NCBI GenBank assembly: GCA_050182275.1
Contig: JBFXCK010000005.1
Coordinates: 47,060 to 111,059 of the forward strand
Origin: JBFXCK01 sp050182275
GTDB lineage: Bacteria > Pseudomonadota > Alphaproteobacteria > SHNJ01
Reading direction: 5' to 3'
Length of the DNA stretch: 64,000 bases
The notes under the pieces were generated by a model. That model did not search any database. It worked only from the letters and a program-made list of their open reading frames with translations, and was not told the DNA's origin. How positions within the stretch are numbered: position 1 is the stretch's first letter; every line of letters starts with the position of its first letter. The position numbers were made by a program, and so were the translations under genes. Below, piece after piece: positions 43,852-52,622 of the stretch.

Positions 43852-45258
43852 ATGAGCATCCTACCCATCCGCCCGCCGCGCGGGCCGTTTGATTCGGTTT
43901 TTGATGAAGGCGATTATTGGCCGGATGAAATTAAACGTCCTAATTCTTTGGCTAATTTAATTGTTGGCTTAGGCGGCATGTTTCATCAGCCACCCATGCA
44001 ATTGGGAATTAATTTTCATCCGCCTCGACCAAGGCAAGATTCCTGGTTTAACAATTGGAATATCGGTATTTCACCGGGGATGGAAGAACTGCCGGATTAT
44101 CCGAAAACGGAAGATCAAACCACCGGCGGCGACATCGCCCGCGCCTGGCACCAAATGCAAAAGGATTTTGCGCATCAAACGATGAATGAGAATTTCCCAA
44201 GCTATAAGCCGCATAAGCCCCAGCCCTTTAATGTTCCTCAATCTTATGATGATTATATGAATGAGCATAAATTGGTGTTGCGGAATTTGGATCCGTTTTT
44301 CTTAAACAATTATCAGCGCGCTAAACCAGAGGCATTTTCGTTGTTTGGGAAGGAAGAAGCGCAAGATCAAGCCGCGCCTACTCCAGAACCCTCAACCGCT
44401 TCAATTCCCCAACCGCAGGAGCCCGGCTTCTTCAAGCCGCTCGATCAAATGCTCAAAGAAGTCGAAGAACGCAACGCACGCGGGGAGTTTTTTGATGAGA
44501 GTGGGAAGTGGGTGAAGCGGGAAGCTAAAGATTCAACTTTGCCGAAGGATTCGCCTTATATGGTTGGTGATATAGCAGGTAGAGTTAGCAATGAGCTACC
44601 GCCCAAAACTCGAGATGGTTATCAACCAACTCCACAGGCAGAGGTAGATTTTCTTAATTCTTTGCGCGTGACTAAAAGCGAAGAAGGAGGATTCTCTAAT
44701 CGCCCACGTATTAAGGATCCAGCAGGTCCTACCATGTCCGGAGTTACACAAGATACTTATGATAATTGGCGCAAGAAAAATGGTTTAGGCAATAATAAAG
44801 ATTGGCCAAGCGATGTCAGCAAGCTTTCCAATAAACAAGTTGAAACTTTTTATCGGGAAGAGATTTATTATGGTAATAAGCTGGATCAAATTCGAGATCC
44901 AAAAATTCGCCATGCTATGTTTGATGCTTTAACCCATAGCAGCCATAAGGGTACTGCTAGTTTTACTGAGAAAGCTATTAAGCAAGTTTTACCAGATGTC
45001 GATCTGGGCGCATCCGGAGTAATGGGTAGCCGTTATCGAGATGCAATGAATGAGATCACTGCTCAAGGTAAGACTAATGAATATTTGGAGAAATTAGCAG
45101 ATGAAAGATGGAGCTATCTTAAAAAGCAATCAGACTTAAAAGGGCAACCTCTTCATTTAAGTAATCCAGGCTGGTTCGGACGTGTAACCAGATTAAGGCC
45201 CAATAATCCATTTAACGTTTATGATTTTGGATTACAATTATGGGAGAAAAATAACTAA
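43852..45258 (+). CDS. Effector E2: shared N-terminal region with a second, different GH108-like domain
   Basis: 468 residues from the ATG at 43852. Residues 1-160 are almost the same in DNA as E1, and the linker too (residues 175-220), then the sequences part. The C-terminal domain has E278 in SEEGGFSN, KDPAGPTMSGVTQDT, and the YREEIYYG segment, so it is GH108-like but only distantly related to the E1 domain. It ends 4 nt into the convergent immunity gene I2. No promoter of the four-copy type is seen before it. Confidence 0.8.
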   Translation: MSILPIRPPRGPFDSVFDEGDYWPDEIKRPNSLANLIVGLGGMFHQPPMQLGINFHPPRPRQDSWFNNWNIGISPGMEELPDYPKTEDQTTGGDIARAWHQMQKDFAHQTMNENFPSYKPHKPQPFNVPQSYDDYMNEHKLVLRNLDPFFLNNYQRAKPEAFSLFGKEEAQDQAAPTPEPSTASIPQPQEPGFFKPLDQMLKEVEERNARGEFFDESGKWVKREAKDSTLPKDSPYMVGDIAGRVSNELPPKTRDGYQPTPQAEVDFLNSLRVTKSEEGGFSNRPRIKDPAGPTMSGVTQDTYDNWRKKNGLGNNKDWPSDVSKLSNKQVETFYREEIYYGNKLDQIRDPKIRHAMFDALTHSSHKGTASFTEKAIKQVLPDVDLGASGVMGSRYRDAMNEITAQGKTNEYLEKLADERWSYLKKQSDLKGQPLHLSNPGWFGRVTRLRPNNPFNVYDFGLQLWEKNN

Positions 45259-45818
45259 TTAGCATATTTTCTAACGATTGTTGGCGCATCCGTAGAAAAA
45301 GAGGAATCCATAACATGACCTTGCCGCATTCGCGCAATTTCAAGTAAAGTGTTTTCATACAGTACGCTTACTGCTTCTATTTTTAAGGAATAGTAGAGAG
45401 TACCACAGTGCGGCGCACAATCTTTATTAGAAAAATAGATTTTATTCATGAGAGAATAATAATCTTTTATAAGTTTATCAAAATCTTTAGCAAACTTTTT
45501 TTCTGAATAATTATTTGGATTAAAAAAACCTTTAGTTAATTTTGATATTTGTGCCTCAAGGCAATCGTTATAATCGTATGCACCCTCTATCATATCCGCA
45601 GTAGAGCCAGCATTAGCAGTAAAACGAGGAGTTTTGTATTTCTTTGCACAGGAACATGTCATTTCCCGTGCTAATTTTTGATAAGTGCTTTCTTCGGATG
45701 GAATATTGTCGCAACTTTTTACTGTTTCAAGATGATGATAATAGCTACTTTTTTCCGCTCTTAATTCTAACGGTAGAAGCATAAATATAAACAGGATAAA
45801 AAATCGCAGATTTTTCAT
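45255..45818 (-). CDS. Periplasmic six-cysteine immunity protein I2, partner of E2
   Basis: 187 residues: signal peptide (MKNLRFFILFIFMLLPLELRA) and Cys at 36, 55, 57, 86, 134 and 138, aligned with I1 and I3. YNDCLEAQISKLTKGFF matches YLNCLERKIDILTDDFF of I1. Outside the Cys positions identity is low, as expected for proteins fitted to different effectors. Overlaps E2 tail to tail by 4 nt and has its own promoter at 45850. Confidence 0.75.
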   Translation of the reverse strand: MKNLRFFILFIFMLLPLELRAEKSSYYHHLETVKSCDNIPSEESTYQKLAREMTCSCAKKYKTPRFTANAGSTADMIEGAYDYNDCLEAQISKLTKGFFNPNNYSEKKFAKDFDKLIKDYYSLMNKIYFSNKDCAPHCGTLYYSLKIEAVSVLYENTLLEIARMRQGHVMDSSFSTDAPTIVRKYAN

Positions 45819-45849
45819 AGAAGGACCTCAAAAAAGAAATGGGTGGTTT

Positions 45850-45878
45850 TTTATACCACAACCCCCAGTTTAATCCAA
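45850..45878 (-). promoter_or_regulatory. Promoter of immunity gene I2
   Basis: Minus strand: -35 TTGGAT (45878-45873), 17-nt spacer TAAACTGGGGGTTGTGG, -10 TATAAA (45855-45850). It differs from the I1 promoter at only three spacer positions. The similarity runs on through the leader (AAACCACCCATTTC) to the start codon. Confidence 0.7.
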
Positions 45879-45929
45879 TACCCAAAAACCAATCAATTCT
45901 TTCAACCGCCGCGATTTATCGGGAGGGAC

Positions 45930-46469
45930 ATGAGCATCTTTAGCAAACGTTTTCTATTAGCCATCGAGATTGTCTTAGCGCATGAGGGCGGGTGGCAAAA
46001 TCATCCGCAAGATAAGGGAGGGCCAACCAATTATGGCATCTCGCTCCGCTTTCTGGAAAATTTGCCCGATGGCGATATCAATAAAGATGGCTCGATTGAT
46101 GCGGAGGATATCGCCTCGCTCACGCATGAACAGGCGGTCGATTTTTACTGGCGCGAATTTTGGCAGCGCCATGGCTATGAGCGGCTTGATGACAATGCGA
46201 TCGCCGCCAAAATTTTCGATCTATGCGTCAATATGGGGCCAAAGCCGGCGCACCGGCTGCTGCAGCGCGCCTTGCGCGCGGTCGGCGAGGAGTTGATCGA
46301 GGACGGGGTTTTAGGCCCCAAAACCATCGCCGCCGCCAATAGCGTTTTATCTGGCGAATTGCTGGCCGCGCTGAAAAGCGAGGCCGCCGGTTATTACCGT
46401 TTAATCGCCGCGCTCAATCCCGATCAAAAGACTTTTTTAAAGGGCTGGCTATCCCGCGCCTATGCATAA
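45930..46469 (+). CDS. GH108 endolysin with an EF-hand-like loop
   Basis: 179 residues from the ATG at 45930, with GGGAGGGAC upstream. Catalytic E19 in AHEGGWQNHPQDKGGPTNYG, the standard GH108 motif, then a loop DINKDGSIDAEDI that looks like a calcium-binding EF-hand, as in other phage enzymes of the family. The C-terminal part is the peptidoglycan-binding helical domain. A stand-alone lysis enzyme without the effector N-terminal region, it cleaves the cell wall once the holin opens. Confidence 0.88.
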   Translation: MSIFSKRFLLAIEIVLAHEGGWQNHPQDKGGPTNYGISLRFLENLPDGDINKDGSIDAEDIASLTHEQAVDFYWREFWQRHGYERLDDNAIAAKIFDLCVNMGPKPAHRLLQRALRAVGEELIEDGVLGPKTIAAANSVLSGELLAALKSEAAGYYRLIAALNPDQKTFLKGWLSRAYA

Positions 46470-46496
46470 TTTTTATCACCAACCATGGAGGAACTA

Positions 46497-46682
46497 ATGA
46501 CTTTTATTTTAAACCACCTAGCCGATATTTTAACCGCGATTACTTCGTTGGTAACCGGCGCTTCGCTAATTGCGGCGCTGACGCCAACGCCGGCCGATGA
46601 TAATTTCATCGCTAAGATCCGCCGTTTCATTGACGTGCTGGCCTTAAATATCGGCCATGCGCGCACCAATGGCGAAGAATAA
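46497..46682 (+). CDS. Small membrane protein, probable holin
   Basis: 61 residues from the ATG at 46497, with GGAGGAACTA before it. One or two hydrophobic stretches (FILNHLADILTAITSLVTGA, SLIAALTPTPA) and a short charged end. Lies between endolysin and Rz genes, the usual place for a holin. Confidence 0.65.
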   Translation: MTFILNHLADILTAITSLVTGASLIAALTPTPADDNFIAKIRRFIDVLALNIGHARTNGEE

Positions 46683-46891
46683 TGCTGGGCTGGTGGCAAA
46701 GCCTTGTCGCATTTTTTACGCGGCTGCTTGATTTTGTTCCAAGCTTGTTTGCTTTCTTGCAAGGGCGGCGCATGGCCAAAGCGGAAGAATTGGCCAGGGC
46801 CGCCCGCCTTCAGGAAGAATATGCGAAACTTGCTGCTCAGCATCGCAACCTTGCCGATTTGCTTGAGCGCTTGCAGCGCGGCCGGTTCTAG
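46682..46891 (+). CDS. Rz-like inner-membrane spanin
   Basis: 69 residues: an N-terminal membrane helix (WWQSLVAFFTRLLDFVPSLF), then a charged coiled coil (EELARAARLQEEYAKLAAQH). It overlaps the previous stop by one base and contains the start of the Rz1-like lipoprotein in another frame, the classic nested spanin layout. Confidence 0.75.
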   Translation: MLGWWQSLVAFFTRLLDFVPSLFAFLQGRRMAKAEELARAARLQEEYAKLAAQHRNLADLLERLQRGRF

Positions 46892-47054
46892 CGCGCCCTA
46901 TTTTTGCCCGCCGCTCGCGGAATATTCCATAAGCCAGCAGCTACAGGCGGCGGAAGAATTACGGCAATTGCCTGAAAAAGCCATGCTAGCAGGCATGATG
47001 GCCGATTACGCTCTTTTGCGTGATCAATTGCGAGCCTGTACCGCTAGCCAGTAA
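46821..47054 (+). CDS. Rz1-like outer-membrane lipoprotein spanin, nested in Rz
   Basis: 77 residues from the ATG at 46821, which has CAGGAAGAAT upstream. The signal peptide MRNLLLSIATLPICLSAC ends in lipobox L-S-A-C with Cys18, then a short Pro/Gln-rich mature part. It overlaps the Rz gene by 71 nt in a different frame, as in lambda-like lysis cassettes. With Rz it would fuse the two membranes at the end of lysis. Confidence 0.75.
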   Translation: MRNLLLSIATLPICLSACSAAGSSAPYFCPPLAEYSISQQLQAAEELRQLPEKAMLAGMMADYALLRDQLRACTASQ

Positions 47055-47060
47055 TTTTAT

Positions 47061-48122
47061 TCAACGCACGATTTGGCGTTGCCGATGCAAACCAATCGCC
47101 GTTAAACGCGGTAAATAGCGGAAAGTTCTGGCAGGCATAGTAGATTTGCTGGAAACGCTGGTGCGGGGTTGGCGAATCGGTTTAGTAAAGGCAAGTCTGC
47201 GGAATTCTCCTCCCCGCACATGCCAAGCGGTACAATTTTCAACAAAGTCACCCAAATTAACCCGCATAACCCCATTAATTTTTCTTTCACCCGGCATATG
47301 AGTGTGCCCCATCACCGCGAAATCAGCGCCGGCTTTTTGAGCACGCTCGGCCACCGCTGCATCCATATCTGATACATGCTTAATCACGGAAGACTTAAAA
47401 CAAGTTTTAATCGCGCGGGCTAGGGGGATATCCCGGCCCCAGCAGCTATTGCTTAGCCAATTTAGACATTGATTGATCGTTAAAATAAAATCATAAAAGG
47501 CGCTGCCCGCATGCGATAATAGCCAAGTTTTGCTAAACGTGCGGTGCTGCTGCATAAAAGGATCAACCGCATCGCCATGTTCTACCCAGGCGCGCCTGCC
47601 ATCGGGTAAATCAATAATTCCTTCACAGCGGATATGCAAACCATCTAATATTTTTCCTTGATGACGTCCTAGAACATCATCATGATTGCCGCGGTAAAGC
47701 ACCACCCTAACACCCCGAATTACCAGGCGGTGAATTTCATCCAAGGCTTCCTGATGCGAAGCGGGCCAATAAATCCGCTGTCCCACCAATCCCATTTCCT
47801 TTAGAATCGGTCCAATCAAAAATTCGTTCCCAGTAAAGCACCGCCGGCTTTTAGAGGGCCAGAAAACAAAACGGGAAGTAAAGGCACTAATTTTAAACGC
47901 CCAGGTGTCAATAATATCCCCCACCATATGAATTTCAGGGCCTTTGAAATAGCGCATAAAGAACGCTGCCCGTTCGCCCTTGGCGCCGCGCTGGCCTAGA
48001 TGCAGGTCGGAAATAAAACCAATATCCTTATTAAAAGCAGGAGAGGGTAATGAAGCAGGAGAATCAATAGGCGGTGGAGAAGTTGAAATGGAAGGCCGGA
48101 TGCGTGTCAGAGTCGCTGTCAT
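47061..48122 (-). CDS. Metallophosphoesterase, UDP-2,3-diacylglucosamine diphosphatase-like (LpxH family)
   Basis: 353 residues. Metal-binding motifs of the calcineurin-like fold are all present: FISDLHLG (D39, H41), MVGDIIDTW, YRGNHDD and VMGHTHMPG. Closest by pattern to LpxH, which removes UMP from UDP-diacylglucosamine in lipid A synthesis; alphaproteobacteria usually use LpxI instead, so the substrate is uncertain. It ends 6 nt from the phage Rz1 gene, which marks the host side of the right edge. Confidence 0.8.
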   Translation of the reverse strand: MTATLTRIRPSISTSPPPIDSPASLPSPAFNKDIGFISDLHLGQRGAKGERAAFFMRYFKGPEIHMVGDIIDTWAFKISAFTSRFVFWPSKSRRCFTGNEFLIGPILKEMGLVGQRIYWPASHQEALDEIHRLVIRGVRVVLYRGNHDDVLGRHQGKILDGLHIRCEGIIDLPDGRRAWVEHGDAVDPFMQQHRTFSKTWLLSHAGSAFYDFILTINQCLNWLSNSCWGRDIPLARAIKTCFKSSVIKHVSDMDAAVAERAQKAGADFAVMGHTHMPGERKINGVMRVNLGDFVENCTAWHVRGGEFRRLAFTKPIRQPRTSVSSKSTMPARTFRYLPRLTAIGLHRQRQIVR

Positions 48123-48399
48123 CTATCCCTCATGAATGAAATAATTATTTTTACCAGGCGTTCTTTTCTTTAAAAAAGATTGATGAAAGTTTTATGGCGG
48201 TAAAGTTATAGTTTTATGAAAACGCCGCAATTTGAAACAAAAAGAGAACAAAAAGCTTGGTCTTGATGCATTTTTGCCGCGAAACCAAATTCAGCAGAAA
48301 TTTTCCTCTTCCGCCCGAAATATAAAACCCGAAAAACCCCATCAAAACCAAAGATTTGGCGGCTTCCATTCACCCATCCCTTTGCCTATAATCGGGTCC

Positions 48400-50604
48400 A
48401 TGAATGCCGAAATGCTTCCCTTATTCAACCAACCCGCTTCCGCCAAGAATGTAACGGAAATCGGTCTGCGCATTGGCGGCATGCATTGCGCCGCCTGCGC
48501 CTCTGCCATTCAAAAAAATCTTCTTCAATTGCCGGGGGTTTCTCAAGCGGAAGTGCAATTAGCTTTGCGCCAAGGCCGGGTGAGATTTGATCCCGGCCAG
48601 GCAACTCCTCAAAAAATTATCAGCACTATTCAAAAACTAGGCTATTCCGCCGAAATTGATTCCCCCGAACGTCACTTGTTGATGCATGATCATCATCAAA
48701 AACCCCGCTTATGGCGCCCCGCGCTTGCTTTGCTCGGGGCGGCTTTCTTGCTGGTCAATATGGTTTTCCATTTTTTGCTGCCGGAAGCGGAAATCGCCAT
48801 TGCCGCCATCGTGCAGTTCATCATCGGCGCGCCATTTTTTACCGCAACCTGGCGCGATTTAAAAAACCGCCGCGCTTCGATGGACAGTTTGGTGACTTTG
48901 GGGGCAAGCGCCGCTTTTATTTTAAGTCTTTATTTGTATTTTCAGGGCGCCAGTGAATTTTATTTTGAAACCGGCGCTGTCGTTATCGCTTTTGTTTTGC
49001 TGGGGCGCTATTTAGAAGCCCGCGCCTTTGACCGCGCCGAAGGCGATATTCTGAATCTGCATCATTTATTGGGCGATGCGGCGATGGTGGAGCGCGGCCG
49101 GCAGCTGGTATCAACTCCGCTCGATCAAATTAAAAATGGCGATGTCGTGGTGGTTGGTCCGGGCGAACGTGTGCCGGTCGATGGCGTCATCCTGCAAGGC
49201 AAAAGCGCTTTAAGCCAGGCGTGGCTGACGGGCGAATCACTGCCGGTAGTGAAAGAAATGGGGGATCAAGTTTTAGGCGGGGCGGTTAATGGTAATGGCA
49301 CCTTAAAAATTAAAGTCACCGCCGCGGGTGTGCACAGCAAGGTCGGGCAATTGACCGCTTTTGTGCGCAGCGCGGCCGGCAGCAAAGCGCCTATCGAAAG
49401 AATTTTGGATAAAGTCATTGCCCGTTTTGTGCCATCAGTATTGCTACTGGCATTGATTACGCTGGGCTTGTGGGCCGCCTATGATATGTGGATGGGAAAT
49501 TCATCCCCCCGCGCTTTTATGAATGCGCTATCGGTGCTGATGGTGGCGTGTCCTTGCGCCCTTGGCTTGGCGGCGCCGATGGTGGTGTTGCTGACCATCA
49601 GCACGGCGGCGCGCCATGGTTTATTGATCAAAAACGCCGCCGGCCTGGAAAAACTCGGCTCGATTGACACGCTGGTGCTGGATAAAACCGGCACGCTTAC
49701 CCAAGGCCGCCCGCAAATTACCGATATCGTGCCGGCAACGCAAGATGCCGAAAGTTTGCTGCGTTTCGCCGCATCGGCGCAGCGTTCTTCGCGCCACCCG
49801 CTTTCGCAAGCGGCGGTGGAAAAAGCGGCTTCGCACGGCATGGTGTTAAGCGTCCCTACCCAAATGCAAGAATTTCCCGGCCAAGGCCTGATCGCCGAAG
49901 TCATGGGCAGGCATATTATAGTAGGCAGCCGCCGCTTTTTAAGCGAGCATGGTTTTGACTTGAACACAATTGACGCGCGGGCCGAAGCATTAGCGGCGGA
50001 AGGAAAAACTTTAAGCTTCATCGGCGAAAAAGTCGATCCGCCACGCCTTCTCGGTCTGCTGGCATTGCGCGATGAGTTGCGCCCCTCGTCGCGCGAGACG
50101 ATTCAGGAGTTGCAACGCCGCGGTTTCACCTTGCATTTATTAACCGGCGATAACCGCGCCGCCGCTGAACGCATCGCGCGCGAAGTCGGCATCAGCGATG
50201 TCGAGGCCAATATTTTGCCCGAAGAAAAAGCCGGCCGTATCGCCAGTTTAAAAATGCGCGGACGCCACGTGGCGATGGTAGGTGATGGAATTAATGACGC
50301 GCCCGCCTTAAGCGTCGCCGATGTGGGCATGGCGCTGGGCGACGGCGCGGATATAACGATGGAAGCAGCCGATATTGGCTTGTTAAAAAGCGATCCGGCG
50401 CAAATTTTATCGGCAATCAAGCTGGGGAATTTATATCAGCGCAAAATCTGGGAAAATTTGCTTTGGGCCTTTGGCTTTAATATACTGGCTTTGCCTTTGG
50501 CGGTGGCGGGCGTGTTGACCCCGATGATGGCGGGGCTGGCCATGACGGCCAGCTCGCTTTTGGTGGTGGCAAATGCCTCTTTAATCAGAAAATGGCGCGG
50601 ATGA
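48400..50604 (+). CDS. copA: Copper-translocating P-type ATPase
   Basis: 734 residues from the ATG at 48400; an in-frame ATG at 48232 would add 56 residues that look non-coding. N-terminal heavy-metal-binding domain with GMHCAAC (27-33), about eight membrane helices, CPC ion motif at 384-386, phosphorylation motif DKTGT from D428, and the hinge motif GDGINDAP from G628. Exports Cu(I) across the inner membrane. The following gene overlaps its stop. Confidence 0.92.
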   Translation: MNAEMLPLFNQPASAKNVTEIGLRIGGMHCAACASAIQKNLLQLPGVSQAEVQLALRQGRVRFDPGQATPQKIISTIQKLGYSAEIDSPERHLLMHDHHQKPRLWRPALALLGAAFLLVNMVFHFLLPEAEIAIAAIVQFIIGAPFFTATWRDLKNRRASMDSLVTLGASAAFILSLYLYFQGASEFYFETGAVVIAFVLLGRYLEARAFDRAEGDILNLHHLLGDAAMVERGRQLVSTPLDQIKNGDVVVVGPGERVPVDGVILQGKSALSQAWLTGESLPVVKEMGDQVLGGAVNGNGTLKIKVTAAGVHSKVGQLTAFVRSAAGSKAPIERILDKVIARFVPSVLLLALITLGLWAAYDMWMGNSSPRAFMNALSVLMVACPCALGLAAPMVVLLTISTAARHGLLIKNAAGLEKLGSIDTLVLDKTGTLTQGRPQITDIVPATQDAESLLRFAASAQRSSRHPLSQAAVEKAASHGMVLSVPTQMQEFPGQGLIAEVMGRHIIVGSRRFLSEHGFDLNTIDARAEALAAEGKTLSFIGEKVDPPRLLGLLALRDELRPSSRETIQELQRRGFTLHLLTGDNRAAAERIAREVGISDVEANILPEEKAGRIASLKMRGRHVAMVGDGINDAPALSVADVGMALGDGADITMEAADIGLLKSDPAQILSAIKLGNLYQRKIWENLLWAFGFNILALPLAVAGVLTPMMAGLAMTASSLLVVANASLIRKWRG

Positions 50605-51707
50605 AAATTATTACTTTAATTTTCGGTTTTCTATTATTAGCGAATTCAGCAACCGCCGCGGAATGCGATTTCACTCACCTAATCAACGCCAGCCCCTTGC
50701 TGCAAAGCGGTTTTATCGAGGCAACCGATAGGATTTTAAGCAATGAACGCGAAGCGGAGAAAGCCCGCGCGGTATTTCCCTATGTTAAACGCATTTTCTT
50801 AGAGCCACGCCAGCGTTTGATCGCAATGTACGGGTGGGATGAAAGCCCGCCTTTCGCCCACAACGCTGTCTCGTTGGCTGAGTTTATCGCAACGGAAAAA
50901 GATAGAGCCGTTGCTCAAGGCATAGCGTGGGATTCAAAAATAACCCAAGAACCGCTTGCCGCTTATTACACCGCCGATTATATAAAGAGCGGCCAAGGCC
51001 AGCGTGATATGGGAATTTATGTGGCGGTGAATGAAGAATGTTTGCTGGCCGCTAAAATATCGGGCCCCGCCGCGGGCGGGGTGGCGCTATGGAATGATTT
51101 TCAAAATGAATTGAACCGTTTGCAGCGCCAGGCTGCAAGCGCTCCCGTCAAGGAAAAATGGTATAAAAAACTTCTTCCCAGTTTTTCTCCCTCAATCGAA
51201 ACTCCCGCCGAGCCGCAAAAACTCAACAAAAAACATTTATTCAAATTATTGGCGCCGACTTTATTATTGGCGCTATTATTTTTGCTGCTTTTCGTTAAGC
51301 GCTATCAATTGCACGCCAGCAAATTTACTTCGGTTTATTTATATGTGGCATTGGCGGGATGGTTGTTATATTTGGCCGCTTTAATTTGGCGCCCGGAATT
51401 TTTGCACCTAGCCGCGCCGGTCGCCTTGGAAAATTATATTTACGCCATTGTCTTTGTCACGGCGCACTTGATCGTATTGCTGATTCGTCCGCTATTATTG
51501 CTGGCGACGGCCCTTAATATGGGCCATGCCTTGCGCGGTTTAATTTTGCTGACCACCACCGCCCCCATGACCGCGCGCGCCCCCTTATTCGATGTCATTT
51601 TAATCGGGTTTTTAACCATCGCGCTTTTATTCACTTCGGCCGAGCGCCGCCCCCCTAAAGGCGCCAAATCCCGCTATAAATTGCCGAATGTCGTGGAAAG
51701 AAAGTAA
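50601..51707 (+). CDS. Exported/membrane protein of unknown function after copA
   Basis: 368 residues from the ATG at 50601, which overlaps the copA stop (the in-frame ATG at 50592 is an alternative). N-terminal signal peptide (MKIITLIFGFLLLANSATAA), a periplasmic domain of about 190 residues, then four membrane segments in the last third and a basic tail. Coupled to copA, so it may serve copper export or cytochrome oxidase assembly, but no copper motif is visible. Confidence 0.65.
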   Translation: MKIITLIFGFLLLANSATAAECDFTHLINASPLLQSGFIEATDRILSNEREAEKARAVFPYVKRIFLEPRQRLIAMYGWDESPPFAHNAVSLAEFIATEKDRAVAQGIAWDSKITQEPLAAYYTADYIKSGQGQRDMGIYVAVNEECLLAAKISGPAAGGVALWNDFQNELNRLQRQAASAPVKEKWYKKLLPSFSPSIETPAEPQKLNKKHLFKLLAPTLLLALLFLLLFVKRYQLHASKFTSVYLYVALAGWLLYLAALIWRPEFLHLAAPVALENYIYAIVFVTAHLIVLLIRPLLLLATALNMGHALRGLILLTTTAPMTARAPLFDVILIGFLTIALLFTSAERRPPKGAKSRYKLPNVVERK

Positions 51708-51728
51708 AGTAACAAAAGGCAGTGAAAG

Positions 51729-51766
51729 CCTGTCCCCCGAAGCTTTAGCGTAGGGAGATGGTGGAA
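51729..51766 (+). repeat. Dispersed repeat element, copy 1
   Basis: CCTGTCCCCCGAAGCTTTAG with CGTAGGGAG behind it. The inverted partner is at 53170-53198 (matches at about 24 of 26 core bases). The core CCGAAGCTTTAGC is itself partly palindromic. The two copies flank the pair of Clp-N genes. Confidence 0.6.
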
Positions 51767-51862
51767 AGAAAGTAAGAGTTCCGGCCTATTTCTGTGGATT
51801 GACGGCTGAATCCTTATGGGATATAAGATGGCTCGAGCAATTATAAATAAAAGGGGCTGGAT

Positions 51863-52612
51863 ATGACTGTATCATTTGAGCGTCTTACCGATAATGTGCG
51901 GCTGGTTTTCGCTCTTGGCAATCAAGAGGCGCAAAGATTTAATCATGAATATATTCAGCCGGAGCATATTCTCCTAGGCTTAATTAGGCTAGGCCGCGGC
52001 GTTGCCTGTCAGGTTTTACAAGCGAATGTGGAACTTCGCCTACTGCGTATCAATATAGAAAAATTGATGCAGCGCGGCCAGGATATAGTAACCATGGGCA
52101 AGCTTCCCCATAGCCAACCAGTTAAGGATTTACTCAATAAAATGCTCGAGGAAGCCAAAGCATTAGGGCACAATCATGTAGGAACCGAACATCTACTGCT
52201 TGCTTTGCTTAAGGCGGATCCCCAAAAAAATATCGCAAGTAAAGTTCTTTCTGAAAAAGGCTTAACATACGAAAAAATTAAAACACAAGTGGCTGAATTA
52301 GAGCCGCCGCAAGGCTTTACATATAGACCTAAATCTATGGCCCAGGCCCAGTTAGCCATGGCAATTAACGCACGTGCTGTGGCAACTATCGAAGAATTAT
52401 TGGATTCAGATATTGGTATTTCTTCGGAAGATGTCGCTCTTTGCAAAGCGCGTTTACCGCGAGAAGAAGCATTGCACTTGCGGATGCAAATTATGGCTGG
52501 AATGCCAGATGCCGCCCAAGCAGAAGCGCGGTTGATAGAGCTTGCCCGCCCCACCGAGCCTGCTAAACGGGCGGCGTTCAGGCATTTAGTGGCATTACAA
52601 AGAGTAAGGTAG
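51863..52612 (+). CDS. Stand-alone Clp N-terminal (R) domain protein
   Basis: 249 residues. Starts like ClpC/ClpA N-domains: FERLTDNVRLVFALGNQEAQ, HEYIQPEHILLGLIR, and a second R repeat with LGHNHVGTEHLLLALLK. The AAA+ domains that should follow are absent; the remaining 100 residues are a helical region not found in Clp. Without the ATPase it could act as adaptor, decoy or substrate collector. A shorter paralogue follows 10 nt later. Confidence 0.8.
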   Translation: MTVSFERLTDNVRLVFALGNQEAQRFNHEYIQPEHILLGLIRLGRGVACQVLQANVELRLLRINIEKLMQRGQDIVTMGKLPHSQPVKDLLNKMLEEAKALGHNHVGTEHLLLALLKADPQKNIASKVLSEKGLTYEKIKTQVAELEPPQGFTYRPKSMAQAQLAMAINARAVATIEELLDSDIGISSEDVALCKARLPREEALHLRMQIMAGMPDAAQAEARLIELARPTEPAKRAAFRHLVALQRVR

Positions 52613-52622
52613 ATATAAAACT

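Larger units (their letters stand above)
19211..47054 (+). mobile_element. Podovirus-type prophage or domesticated virion block
   Basis: A mostly rightward block in tailed-phage order: small terminase candidate, large terminase, portal, scaffold, coat, decoration, tail adaptor, nozzle, fibre, holin-like protein, endolysin, holin, Rz/Rz1. The short-tail set (adaptor plus nozzle, no tape measure or sheath) indicates a P22/T7-like podovirus. I see no integrase, excisionase, CI-like repressor, replication or recombination gene between 12 and 47 kb. Effector/immunity pairs are inserted at 21.4-25.9, 27.9-29.7 and 41.8-45.8 kb. Boundaries are approximate, and genes from 12-19 kb may also belong. 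Confidence 0.8.

Noticed and set aside
19211..47054. Gene transfer agent of the Rhodobacter type
   Set aside because: Gene content is short-tailed (adaptor, nozzle, P22-like order), not the siphovirus-like set of that agent. A different, independently domesticated particle remains possible.
48232..48399. Upstream extension of copA to the ATG at 48232
   Set aside because: The extra 56 residues are Lys/Gln/Pro-rich with AT-rich codons unlike the gene; the start at 48400 gives the normal length and N-terminal metal-binding domain.
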